From the NCBI RefSeq assembly GCF_023159225.1, contig NC_063166.1, positions 47,609,149-47,673,148 of the forward strand: a stretch of DNA of 64,000 nt, written 5' to 3'. Under the pieces are notes generated by a model. It ran no database searches. It saw only the letters and a program-made list of their open reading frames with translations, and was not told the origin of the DNA. The translations under genes were made by a program, and so were the position numbers. Below are positions 10,152-20,834 of this stretch, piece after piece. Source of the stretch: Perognathus longimembris pacificus. Taxonomy: Eukaryota > Chordata > Mammalia > Rodentia > Heteromyidae. Numbering within the stretch: the stretch's first letter is position 1; every line of letters starts with the position of its first letter.

Positions 10152-10483
10152 GTAACACTTTGAAATTCTGTGGCTTAAAATAGGATTAAAAAAGTATTTA
10201 ATACCATAACCAGTAACACTTTGAAATTCTGTGGCTTAAAATAGGATTAAAAAAGTAATTAGGGCTGGGGATATAGCCTAGCGGCAAGAGTGCCTGCCTC
10301 GGATACACGAGGCCCTAGGTTCGATTCCCCAGCACCACATATACAGAAAACGGCCAGAGCGGCGCTGTGGCTCAAGTGGCAGAGTGCTAGCCTTGAGCGG
10401 AAGAAGCCAGGGACAGTGCTCAGGCCCTGAGTCCAAGGCCCAGGACTGGCAAAAAAAAAAAAGTATTTAATACCATAACCATC
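10152..10483. repeat. 61-bp tandem duplication, second copy opened by a SINE
   Basis: The unit beginning 'gtaacactttgaaattctgt' occurs at 10152-10212 and again from 10213. The second copy is interrupted near 10261 by an A-SINE and resumes 'gtatttaataccataacc' at about 10463. The two copies are almost identical, so the duplication is young, yet it predates the SINE. Confidence 0.9.
10262..10461 (+). mobile_element. A-SINE, youngest subtype
   Basis: Carries 'ggatacacgaggccctagg' and the 'gagcggaagaagcc' variant. It sits inside the second unit of a 61-bp tandem duplication. Confidence 0.9.
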
Positions 10484-10526
10484 AAATAACAGGTACACAT
10501 TAGACAAACAACTCTCTGAGCTTGTC

Positions 10527-10580
10527 AGGGAGGGACAGGTATGTGACTGAGCTCCCTCAGTCACATACCTGTCCTTCCCT
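10527..10580. repeat. Fold-back inverted repeat (25-bp arms, 4-bp loop)
   Basis: Arms 10527-10551 and 10556-10580 are reverse complements except for one position (a G:T wobble), with loop CTCC. Directly adjoins the polypyrimidine tract. Confidence 0.95.
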
Positions 10581-10757
10581 TCTTTTCTCCCTCCCTCTCT
10601 CTTCTGTGTCTGTCTCTCTCCCTTCCTCCTCCCTCCCTCTCTCCCTCTCTCCTTCCCTTCTTCTCTCTACCTCCCTCCCTCTCTCCTTCCCTTCTTCTCT
10701 CTACCTCCCTCCCTCTCTTCTCCTCTTTCTTCTTTCTTTCTTTCTTTCTTTCTTTCA

Positions 10758-10788
<31 letters not shown>

Positions 10789-10933
10789 TTTCTTTCTTTC
10801 TTTCTTTCTTTCTTCTTTCTTCTTCTCCTTCCTTCCTTCCTTCCTTCTTCCTTCCTTCCTTCCTCTCTCTCTCTCTCACTCTCTCTCTCTCTCTCTCTCT
10901 CTTCTCCTCTCTCTCTCTCTCTCTCTTTCTTTC
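10566..10933. repeat. Polypyrimidine tract (TTTC/TTCC/TC)n
   Basis: Almost pure C/T on +: CCCT and TCTC blocks, then (TTTC)n (10735-10810), (TTCC)n (10828-10862) and (TC)n (10863-10926). Two copies of a 'ctctctccttcccttcttctc'-like block at 10635-10700 show local duplication. Could form triplex (H-DNA). Confidence 0.95.
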
Positions 10934-11082
10934 TTGTGCTAGTACTAGGGTTTGGGTGCTATCCCTTAGTTTTTTCACTCAGGTTTATTCACTCATGGAC
11001 TTTCCTGCCAGGACTGGCTTCAAACCACAATCTTCAGATCTCAGACATCTGAGTGGCTAGAATTATAGCTGTGGGCTACCTG
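10934..11082 (-). mobile_element. B-SINE, internally deleted
   Basis: Lies between two polypyrimidine tracts; lacks part of the ID unit and keeps 'ggactttcctgccaggactg' and the 5' end. Confidence 0.7.
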
Positions 11083-11450
11083 TGCCCCCCTCCCCTCCCC
11101 TCCCCTCCCCTCCCCTCCCCTCCCCTCCCCTCCCTTCCCCTCTCCTCTCCTGTTCCCACCCCTCCCCTCCCCTTCTCTCCTCTCCTCTCTCCTCCCCTCC
11201 CCTCCCCTCCTCTCTCCTCTTCTCTCCTCTCCCCTCCTCTCCTCTCCCCTCCCTTCTCCCCTCCTGTCTTCTCTCTTCCCCTCTCTTCTCTCCTCCCCTC
11301 CCTCTCCCATCTCCTCTCCCCTCCCCTCCCCTCCCCTCTTCCCCTCCTGTCTCCTCTCTTCCCCTCTCCTCTCTCCTCCCCTTCCCTCTCCTCCCCTCTC
11401 TTCCCCTTCCCTCCCTCCCCTCTCTTCCCCTTCCCTCTCTCTCTTTCTTT
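11083..11450. repeat. (CCCCT)n-type polypyrimidine minisatellite
   Basis: About 370 bp of C/T only, apart from three interrupting G and two A: regular CCCCT pentamers at the start, then CCTCT variants. The - strand is (AGGGG)n with many G4-capable runs. Encoded Pro/Ser/Leu or Gly/Arg/Glu open frames are composition artefacts. Confidence 0.95.
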
Positions 11451-11643
11451 TGCCAGTCTTGAGACTTGATGAACTCAGGGCCTAGGTGCTGTCCCTGAAC
11501 TTCTTTTTGCTCAAGGCTAGCACTCTTCCACTTTAGCCACAGCACTACTTCTGGCTTTTTATGTTTATGTGGCACTGAGGAATGGAACCCAGGGCTTCAT
11601 GCGTGCTAGGCAAGCACTCTACCACTAAGCCATATTCCCAGCG
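11451..11643 (-). mobile_element. A-SINE, older subtype
   Basis: Its A-tail side abuts the polypyrimidine tract, which may have grown from the SINE tail region. Confidence 0.8.
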
Positions 11644-11903
11644 CCTTGCTCCTCTCCTTTCTGACTCTCAGTCCCCTGCTCATTATTTTTCTCTGTTATT
11701 GTTACCAGTACCTAGGTGGTTTTTCACTGGATGCTTATAGGGAATTTATTACTAACCACAAAAAGCAGGTACCTTGTATAGAATTTACATGTCCTGATGA
11801 TCCCAGACTTCTTGTTCCCTCCAGTTCTTAGGCATAGTAGTATTGGGAACTTTTGTATTCTCTTTAGACCTTGAGCCAATTAGAATGATTCAGTAGGAAG
11901 TCC

Positions 11904-11907
11904 TCTT

Positions 11908-11941
<34 letters not shown>

Positions 11942-11990
11942 CTCCTCCTCCTCCTCCTCTCCTCCTCCTCCTCCTCCTTCTCCTTCTTCC
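11904..11990. repeat. (TCC)n/(TTCC)n microsatellite
   Basis: Long CCT triplet run on +, imperfect at both ends. Confidence 0.95.
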
Positions 11991-11994
11991 ATTT

Positions 11995-12290
11995 CTTGGT
12001 GTTACTGGGGTTTGAACTCAGGGACTTACACTTGGTAGGTACATACTCTACCATTTCAGCTATATATGCTTCCAACCATTTTTGCTATAGTAACTTTTTA
12101 GGTTGAGTTTTGAGTTTTTCATAGGGTCTTTCTAATTCTTCAGTTCTTCTACCTATGACCTCATGAGTAGCTGGGACCACAGGCACCTGCCATCATGCCC
12201 AGCTTTTGGCTGAGATGAGATCTTCCTAATTTTTTTTCCTTGAATGGCTTTGAACTGAAATCCAGATTTTTGTCTGACCTCATCTAAATA
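11995..12290 (-). mobile_element. ID unit next to dimeric B1-like SINE
   Basis: 11995-12075 is an ID-like unit; 12080-12290 holds two B1-like units ('gagtagctgggaccacagg', then a second, weaker one). On the - strand the order is B1-B1-ID, like the composite at 23088-23375. Confidence 0.55.
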
Positions 12291-12299
12291 TTTTTATTA

Positions 12300-12727
12300 T
12301 TTTGAAATCCTATTTGACTCAGAGGAAACAACAGCCCAGGATTGTAACATTTTGTTAATTTATTTTGTTTGGCATGACTTAAGTAGTTGCAATAGCAAAT
12401 TACAGTCATTTCTTCATCAGCTGTTTTCTTGAACTGTCATGGTTATCTGTACTTGGCAAGTCAGAATCTCTTCTAGGGCTTTTGAATTGTTGGTGTTGAC
12501 ATTGACTCTCACAGCAGGTTCCTTCTTAAGAAGTAGAAATTCCAGATATTCAGTCTTTGATTCTGTGGTCCTGTGACATATACGTAAAAGAGAGGAGAGA
12601 GAGAGCAGCAGTGTGTGTGTTGTGCCTCAGGCTTCGAATTGCAGGGCTGAAATTTCAGATAGGAAGTTGGAATATCATAAGCAGGGGGTGTGAACCATTC
12701 TTAGGGTTTCTAGTCTTGATATTTTAT
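12300..12727. other. Non-repetitive stretch
   Basis: No repeat or exon recognised. Confidence 0.4.
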
Positions 12728-12758
12728 TCTTTCATTTTCTTGTTTGGTTTTGTTTTTG

Positions 12759-12921
12759 TTGCCAGTCCTGGGGCTTGAACTCAGGCCTGAGCATTGTCCC
12801 TGGCTTCTTTCTGCTACTTGAGCCACTTCCTGCTTTTTCTATATATGTGGTGCTGAGGAATTGAAGCCAGGGCTTCATCTACACAGGCGAGCACTTTTCT
12901 ACTAGGCCATATTCCCAGTCC
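12759..12921 (-). mobile_element. A-SINE with internal deletion
   Basis: About 30 bp missing around the 'gctcaaggctagcactctgc' region. Left of the pair at the repeated target 'tctttcattttctt' (12728-12741 and 12922-12935). Confidence 0.8.
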
Positions 12922-12948
12922 TCTTTCATTTTCTTTTTTTTTTTTTGG

Positions 12949-13141
12949 CCAGTCCTGGGCCTTGGACTCAGGGGCTGAGCACTGTTCCTGGCTTCCTTTT
13001 GCTCAAGGCTAGCACTCTGCCACTTGAGCCACAGCACCACTTCTGGCCATTTTTTCTGTGTATGTGGTGCTGGGGAATCGAACCCAGGGCTTCACGTATA
13101 CGAGGCGAGCACTCTTTCCACTAGGCCATATCCCCAGCCCG
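12949..13141 (-). mobile_element. A-SINE at the same target
   Basis: Complete younger copy bounded by 'tctttcattttctt' at 12922-12935 and 13142-13155. Confidence 0.9.
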
Positions 13142-13155
13142 TCTTTCATTTTCTT

Positions 13156-14644
13156 TATAGCTAATGCAACTAAGAAAAAAATTGCACCCTGGTTCTGGTG
13201 AAGAGAAAGTGTCTTAACAGTTTTGTCGCAGATGAATAGACTAGATTGGGACATGAAATGTTTGTTTGAATTATTGCTTTTTAAAGTCAATGTACTTTCC
13301 CTATAATTAGGTTTACTCATAGTTCCTTGCATAACATGAAAACTTTCCAGGTTAGTTGAGAACTGACAGATAATTTTCCAATATGTCCTGGATATGAAGC
13401 CTTGTGCTTCATAGTTGTGTGTGTTTTTTTTTTTTAAGTATTCAAAACTACTTCATGTCTGTGTGCTTTTAGTAGGCTTGAGGAAGCAAGTCATGTCGGA
13501 ACTGGAGTTTGACCTTGCTGGGAGCTCATTTCACCAGCTCGGTGACCTTGTAACTACGAATCCACATTTGCTGCTTATGTTAAAGGAAAAAAGCCAGGAG
13601 CTTGAGCATAGGTTCTTCGGCAGGAGCTACATTTGGAAAGCTAGCAAACCAGAGACGTGGAGGCTGTCACAACAAAGACTATCTTGTGTTTGCAGGGGAA
13701 TTATAAGAAACACCAAAGTTCTATAGGTACCAGGGCAGTTACTAATCTGCTTTTCTAATGCATGGAATTCTGGGATCTGTAGGTCACTGGATGTCCTGGG
13801 TGCTCTAATCTGAAGAAAAGTTACTGATTAGAAAGTCTCTGGCTCCTGTCTTCTTGGTTTCTTTTCCTAGGAATAGTTAACTTTGCAGTTATTGTTAGGA
13901 TACAAAAGGCATCTTTTTCCTCGTAGTGGAAAGATAGCAAAAGGATACTATTACCTGAAGGAAGGAGGAGATAGAAAAAAAGCAACTTTTCCCTGAGGAC
14001 AGGGGGAGATAACTGAAGGCAACTGTCAGAGACAAGATAGTGAAATGTAAGTTTCCACACAATGGCTTTAATTCTTTAGATGAGTCAGAAGTATCATCTA
14101 CAACACCACCAGTGGGAAAGGAACAACATTACTTAGCTGTGTAAACTGCAAAATCAACAACTTTTAAAGATCACCTAAAAGAAGGTAGAGCTAGAGCATT
14201 TATTTTGCTTTTTCTTGTTAACAACCTGAGCATATTGCTTAGACTCTGTGTGACAATTTCTTCTCATACAAACTAGGGATAATAATAGTGTTTTTCTCAC
14301 CAGGCTAAATTTCTATGAACTTAGGAATGTGCCTGGGATATGACATGAATGCTGCATAAATATTAGTTTTTATTATCAAAATGTTATTTAGTAAAAGCAA
14401 GTACTCTACTGAGGGGTCAGAATTAGAGGCATGTCTCTTAGCTGTTCTAAATATTCACAAACAGTGGACCCTAGGACCTACACAGTAGGAAGGACAGTGT
14501 TCAGAAAAATTTCCTGAGTCTCTTTTTATTTGTCTCTCTCAACATTTAAGGTCACTTGACTAAAACGAAAATAGACCACAACTGGCCCACAAAGGGAAAT
14601 ATTCAGAATGGCAAAATGTGCACTTTTTCTGTCTTTTTCCTTTC
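13156..14644. other. Non-repetitive intron-like block
   Basis: About 1.5 kb free of recognisable repeats, the longest such block near the promoter. Holds one weak exon candidate (13477-13727). Confidence 0.5.
13477..13727 (+). other. Weak candidate exon
   Basis: A pyrimidine-rich stretch ending 'ctgtgtgcttttag' precedes the segment and 'ctatag|gtacca' closes it: an acceptor-like and a poor donor-like site. An ATG at 13494 (codons MSELEFDLAG...) opens a frame that stays open for 77 codons to 13726. I do not recognise the peptide, and the length is not improbable by chance. It is listed because it lies in repeat-free DNA 8 kb after the CpG island. Alternative: random open frame in an intron. 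Confidence 0.15.
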
Positions 14645-14723
14645 ATGCATTTTTTATTATTATAAAGGTGATGTACAGAGGAGTTACAGTTACATAAGTC
14701 AGATAAAGAGTACATTTCTTTTT
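14645..14723 (-). mobile_element. Older L1 3' terminus (left part)
   Basis: 'attataaaggtgatgtacag' through 'gagtacatttctttt' is the end of an L1 3'UTR in reverse; the rest of this element resumes at 22702, on the far side of the full-length L1. The paralogue at 34990-35075 is continuous across the same point and confirms the join. Confidence 0.8.
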
Positions 14724-15190
14724 TATTAAATTTAATTTATTTATTAATTGAACACAATTTTTTTTGACAAGGTGTTGTGCAAAAAGGGTACAGTTACATA
14801 GTAGGGCAGTGTGTACATTTCTTGTGATATCTTACACCCTGTTTTTCTTTCCCTTCTCTAAGTCAGGTAGACATATATACAATATACAATTTATCAAGAA
14901 CATATACAGTAGCCACGTGGCCAAGTCCAAGAAAATTTGCCTAGGGCTTTAAATGTAATGTCGATATTAGACAATATGTCGACAGTAGACTTATATGAGC
15001 GTACATGCATAGCTTTTGAGCTATTGTATTCCACTGAGAGGTTGATTTTTGACCTTTATATGTTGAGTAGTTGTTTGGTTTTAGTTACATACTGTTGGGT
15101 CGCTGTCCCAATCCTGTGGGAAATACCATTTGACAAGCAGTTTTTGGTTTCACAGACCTGGTCTCTACTGTCTTTCTGTCTCCCTTTCTT

Positions 15191-15408
15191 TCTTTCTTTT
15201 TTTTTTTTTTTTTTGGTCAGTCCGGGGCCTTGGACTCAGGGCCTGAGCACTGTCCCTGGCTTCCTTTTGTTCAAGGCTAGCACTCTGCCACTTGAGCCAC
15301 AGCACCACTTCCGGCCATTTTCTATATATGTGGTGCTGGGGAATCGAATCCAGGGCTTCATGTATATGAGGCAGGCACTCTTGCCACTAGGCCATATCCC
15401 CAGCGCTC
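15191..15408 (-). mobile_element. A-SINE in L1 3'UTR
   Basis: Target duplication 'gtctccctttctt' (15178-15190 and 15409-15421); sits just past the ORF2 stop. Confidence 0.95.
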
Positions 15409-15419
15409 GTCTCCCTTTC

Positions 15420-18400
15420 TTAACAGTCATATATCAGGGAGATCATGCCCCTTTGTTTTCTGTGTTCTAGGCTTGTCTCGCTCAACATTATTTGTTCAAG
15501 TACTGACCATTTCCCTGCGAATAACAATATTTCACCATTTCTAATCGCTATGTAGTATTCCATTGTGTGTAGGTACTATATTTTTTGGATCCATTCATCT
15601 GTGGAGGGGCATCTGGGTTGTTTCCATATTTTGGCTATTGTGAATTGTGCCGCTATAAACATGGAAGTACAAATGTGTTTTTGATATCTTGGGACTTGCT
15701 GTTCAGGATAGATGCCTAGGAGGGGTATGGCTGGGTCATAGGGTAGGTCTATATTGAGCTTTTTGAGAAACCTCCTTACTGTTCTCCAAAGTGGTTGTAC
15801 TAATTTGCACTCCCACCAACAATGGAGAAGGGTTCCTCTTTCCCCACACCCCTTCCAGCATTTGTTGTTGCCTGAGTTCAGAGTATAGGCCATTCTAACT
15901 GGAGTGAGGTGGTATCTCAGGGTTGTTTTTATTTGCATTTCCTTTACTACCAGGGATGTTGAACATTTCCTCATATGTTTCTTTGTCATTTTTATCTCTT
16001 CTCTTGTGAAGTCTCTCTTTAGCTCCTTTGCCCATTTCCTAATTGGTTTATTGGGCTTGGAGGGGCTTAGTTTGTTGAGTTCTCTGTAGATGACAGATAT
16101 AAGGCCTTTGTCTGTTGCTGTGCTGGTAAAGATCCTTTCCCATATGGTTGGCTGTCATTCTATTTTGGTGGCTATGTCCTTAGCTGTGCAGAAACTTTTT
16201 TTTTTTTTTTTTTTTTTTTGCCAGTCCTGGGGCTTGGACTCAGGGCCTGAGCACTGTCCCTGGCTTTTTTTGCTCAAGGCTAGCACTCTGCCACTTGAGC
16301 CATAGTGCCACTTCTGGCCATTTTCTATATATGTGGTGCTGGGGAATTGAACCCAGGGCCTCATGTATACCAGGCAAGCGCACTCTACCACTAGGCCATA
16401 TCCCCAGCCCGCAGAAACTTTTTAATTTGTAGTAGTCCCATTTGTCAAGTCTCTCCCCTATTTGTTGTGCCCCTGGGACTCTATTCAGGAAGTTCCTTCC
16501 TATGCCTATAAGTTCTGGCGTCTTTCCTACTCTGTCCTTCAGTAGTTTCAAGGATTCAGGTCTGATATTGAGGTCCTTGATCCATTTTGAGTTGATCTTG
16601 GTGCATGGTGATAGGCTTGGGTCTACTTTGAATTTTCTGCATATAGCTGCCCAGTTCTCCCAGCACCAGTAGTTGAAGAGGCTATGTTTATTCCATTGTA
16701 TGTCTTTAGCTCCTTTGTCGAATATCAGCTGACTGTAAGAGTGTGGTTTTATTTCTGGATCTTCAATTCTAATCCATTGGTCTTCCGGTCTGTTTTTATA
16801 CCAATACCAGGCTGTTTTGGTTATGATGGCCCTGTAGTAGAGCTTGAAGTCTGGTATGGTGATACCTCCTGCACTGCTTTTTTTGCCTAGAATTGCTTTG
16901 GCTATTCTAGGTCTTTTGCTGTTCCATATGAATTTATGGATTGCTTTCTCTATTTCAGTGAAGAATGTGACTGGGATTTTGATAGGGACTGCATTGAATT
17001 TGTATAACAATTTGGGCAATATGGCCATTTTCACTATATTGATTCTGCCTACCCATGAGCATGGGAGGTCTTTCCATCTCCTTGTGTCTTCTTTGATTTC
17101 CCTTATTAGATTTTTATAGTTCTCATTAAATAGGTCCGTCACGTCCTTGGTTAAGTTGATCCCTAGGTACTTTATTCTTTTTTTGGCTACTGTAAATGGA
17201 ATTGTTTCCATAATTTCCTTTTCTGTTTGTATATTGTTGGTGTACAGAAAAGCTGCTGACTTTTGTGGATGGATTTTGTATCCTGCTACTTTGCCAAAAT
17301 GGTTCATTAGGTGGAGGAGTTTGGGTACTGAGTTTTTTGGGTCCTTCAGATATAAGATCATGTCGTCTGCGAACAGGGATAACTTGATTTCTTCCTTGCC
17401 GATGTGGATCGCTTTGATGTCCTCCTCTTGCCTTATTGCTATGGCTAGGGATTGCAGCACTATGTTGAAAAGAAGTGGGGAGAGTGGGCATCCTTGTCTT
17501 GTTCCTGAGTTTAGGGGGAATGATTTAAGTTTCTCTCCAGTTAATATGATGCTAGCAGTTGGTCTGTTGTATATGTCTTTTATTGTTTTGAGGAATGTTC
17601 CATCTATTCCTGTTCTCTCCAGAGCTTTTAATAAGTATGGATGTTGTATTTTGTGAAAGGCTTTTTGGGCATCGACTGAGATAACAATGTGATTCTTGAT
17701 TTTAGTTCTGTTTATGTGGTGAATTACATTGATTGATTTATGGATGTTGAACCATCCTTGTGACTGTGGGATGAAGCCTACTTGGTCATGATGTATAATT
17801 TTCTTGATCAGTTTCTGGATCCTGTTAGCTAATATTTTATTGAGGAGTTTTGCATCTGTGTTCATTAGTGATATTGGTCTGTAGTTCTCTTTTTTTGTTG
17901 GATCTTTGCCTGGTTTGGGAATGAGTATGATATTAGCTTCATAGAATGAGTTTGGGATTTCTCCCTCTGTTTCTATTTCGCAGAAGAGTTTGAGGAGTAT
18001 TGGTATTAGCTCCTCACTAAAGGTTTTGTAGAATTCGTTGGTGAATCCATCTGGGCCTGCGCTTTTCTTTGTTGGGAGGTTCTTGATTACCTCCTGTATC
18101 TCGCTGTAAGTTATTGGTTTATTTAGTTGATTTATTTCTTCTTGGTTCAGTTTGGGCAGTTTATACTTCTCTAAGAATTGATCCATTTCTGTAAAATTAT
18201 TGTTTTTTACTGAATAGAGGTTCTGGAAATAGGTCCTTATGATTGTTTGAATATCATGTGTACTTGTTGTTATTTTTCCAGTGGAGTCCCTGATTTTACG
18301 TATATGAGTCTCTTCTTTTTTTTGTAAGTCTTGCGAGGGATCTGTCAGTTTTATTTATTTTCTCAAAGAACCAGCTTTTAGTCTTATTTATTTGTTGAAT

Positions 18401-19467
18401 GGTCTTTCTATTTTCAATCAGATTTATCTCTTCTTTAATCTTTGTGTTCTCTCTCCTCCTAGTCATTTTCGATTAGATCCTTTCTTGTTTCTCTAGTTGT
18501 TTTAGTTTCATCTTGAAGTTATTCACTGCTCTGCTTCCATTCTTTTAATGTGAGTGCTGAGGGCAATGATCTTGCCCCTCAGTACTGCCTTAGCTGTGTC
18601 CCATAGATTTCTTTGTGATGTATTTTCTTTGTCATTGTGGCTTATGAATTTGTTGATTTCATCTTTAATTTGGTCTGTGGCCCAAGTGTTGGATAACAGT
18701 GTGGGGTTTAGCCTCCAAGAATGTGTATAGCCTCTGTGGTAACCGTTGTTATTGAGGGTAGTTACCTTTAATCCACTGTGGTCAGATATAATACATGGGA
18801 TGATGTTAATACTTTTGTATTTGCTGAGGTTCTTTGTGTGGGCTATGACATGGTCTATTTTGGAGTATGATCCATGGGCTGCTGAGAAGAAGGTGTTTTG
18901 GGTCTCTGTAGGGTGGAAGATTCTGTACAGATCTGTCAGATCCATTTGGGATATGGTGTTACTTAGGTCCTCAGCTCCCTTGCTGATCCTCTGGGTGTTG
19001 GATCTCTCTCTTGAGGAGAGTGGGGTATTTAGGTCTCCCACTATGATTGTGTTTGCGTCTATCTTGTTCTGTAATTCTGTGAGAATTTGCTTGACATATG
19101 TGGGGCCTCTTTTGTTTGGTGAGTCTACATTTATCACCGTGATGTCTTGATTCTGGATTTTTCCTTGTATTAAAATGTAGTGTCCTTCTTTGTCTTTTTG
19201 AGTTGATTTTAATGAGAAGTCCAGCTTGTCTGAGATCAGAATGAATACACCTGCCATTTTGGTATGTGTGTTTGCTTGGAAGATCTTGCTCCATCCTTTC
19301 ATTTGGAGCCTGTTTTTGTCCCTTGCTGTAAGGTGGGTCTCTTGTAGACAATAGATGCCTACTTTTTGTTTGCGGATCCATTGTGCCAGTCTGCTCCTCT
19401 TTATCGGAGAGTGTATACCATTTATATTCAAAGAGATCAAGGATAAGAGTATTTTTTCTCCTTCCAT
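15420..19467 (-). pseudogene. L1 ORF2 (endonuclease-reverse transcriptase), inactivated
   Basis: Encoded the L1 ORF2 protein, which nicks target DNA and reverse-transcribes RNA on it. From 19467 the frame opens with an APE-type endonuclease domain (SLNINGIHSP near residues 10-20, QETHL near 42) and runs to a TGA at 18523. The reverse transcriptase region (18186 leftward) keeps the [22 protein letters not shown] and catalytic FADDMILYL motifs. The C-terminal Cys-rich motif C-x3-C-x7-H-x4-C is visible at about 15815-15870. Breaks: TGA after the endonuclease domain, frame loss in the 18523-18186 linker, an A-SINE at 16201-16410, a TGA just after it (KIE*, a likely CpG CGA-to-TGA change) and a TAG near 15573. 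Confidence 0.93.
16201..16410 (-). mobile_element. A-SINE inside L1 ORF2
   Basis: Target duplication 'gcagaaacttttt' (16188-16200 and 16411-16423). Splits ORF2 between the reverse transcriptase and C-terminal regions. Confidence 0.95.
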
Positions 19468-19541
19468 TTTCTTGTTGGGCTTTTTTCCCTTTTTTTTTTT
19501 CCTTGTCTTTAGTGAGCTGCTCTTTCTGTTTCTGTTTCTGT

Positions 19542-20834
19542 CTATGTGTCCTGTACGATCTCTGTTACTTGGGATTCCCCTCTTAGAATTCGCTTTAGGG
19601 CTGGTTTTTTATTCACATACTCCTTTATATCCTCTTTGCTATGGAAAGACCTGGTTTTCCCTTCAAATGTGAACTCCAATTTCGCTGGATATTTAGTCCT
19701 AGCTTGCATATTGTTGGCCTGTAGAACTTGGATGGTGTTCTTCCACTCACTTCGCACTTGGTAGGTTTGTGTGGAGAGGTCTGCTGTTATTCGGATCCTC
19801 TTCCCATTGTAGTAAATTTCCTTCTTCGCTTTGGCTGCATTCAGAATTTGCTCTTTATTCTTGAGATCTGAAGTCTTGAATATTATGTGCCTTGGGGTGG
19901 CTTTTCTGGGGTCTGGCCTGCCAGGTGTCCTATAGGCTTCGGTTACCAGGATGGGGTCCCTTGTGAGATTGGGGAAGTTTTCTGCAGTAACTTTATTGAA
20001 AATATGATGAAGTCCTCTGCTCTGGTATTCGGCTGCTTCTTCTATTCCAATTGTGCACAGATTATATCTCTTGTCTTTGTCCAGTAGTTCCTGGATTAGT
20101 CTGCCCTGAAGCTTCACCGTTTCTTTTTTTTTTTTTTTTTTTTGCCAGTCCTGGGCCTTGGACTCAGGGCCTGAGCACTGTCCCTGGCTTCTTCCCGCTC
20201 AAGGCTAGCACTCTGCCACTTGAGCCACAGCGCCGCTTCTGGCCGTTTTCTGTATATGTGGTGCTGGGGAATCGAACCTAGGGCCTCGTGTATCTGAGGC
20301 AGGCACTCTTGCCACTAGGCTATATCCCCAGCCCCTCACTGTTTCTTGGAATGTGGTAATTTTCTGGTTGTTGTCGGCTGCTTCATCGTCCAAGCGAGAG
20401 ATTCTGGATTCCATATGGTCAATTCTTTGTGCTGTGGATTCAATTGTGGAGTTTATGGATTTCAGAGAGCTATTTATGGTCGTCAGATCAGCTCTTATCG
20501 TGGAAATTTCTTCCTTTAAAGAGTTGTATTTTAAATCTATTTTTTCATGCATTTCACTTCTCAGTATGTTGAGGTCTTCTTTAACGGATGTTTGCCTTGT
20601 ATTCATTTTTGCTTCCATTCCTTTCTTGGCTTCCTGGATGTCCTTCAAGACTTCCACTCTAAACTCCAGGTATTGTATTCTGATTTCGTTTCTGATGCTT
20701 TCCATCATTTCTGTTAACATGGCCTCATTTGCTCTTTTATTCTCCATCTCCTCTTCAGTCGTGCTGCTTTTTGGAGCTGGCGAGTTGGCTTGCCCTTTGA
20801 AGAACTGTGTTATATTTCTTTGTGATTTTCACAT
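19542..20834 (-). pseudogene. L1 ORF1 (RNA-binding protein), inactivated
   Basis: Encoded the L1 ORF1 RNA-binding chaperone. The first clear frame starts at Met 20747 with a long heptad-like coiled coil (about residues 40-135, rich in I/L at a/d with E/K/R between). After the SINE, the conserved RRM/C-terminal domain follows: ENFPNL, RKATPRHIIFK, RITADLS and YPAKLEF, ending at 19542. An upstream ATG at 20832-20834 is in frame but is followed at once by TGA (20829-20831), so the true start may be there, with codon 2 lost by a CGA-to-TGA change. The SINE at 20126-20335 separates coiled coil from RRM. Non-functional. Confidence 0.92.
20126..20335 (-). mobile_element. A-SINE inside L1 ORF1, youngest subtype
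   Basis: Target duplication 'tcac(c/t)gtttctt' (just left of 20126 and from 20336), one mismatch at a CpG. Has the 'cttcccgctcaaggc' variant. Confidence 0.93.

Noticed and set aside
10522..11575. Long low-complexity open frames (Ser/Leu/Pro or Arg/Glu/Gly) on both strands
   Set aside because: Translations of simple C/T repeats, with no composition or start signal of a gene.
17147..17656. 169-codon + strand frame
   Set aside because: Antisense shadow of L1 ORF2 reverse transcriptase.
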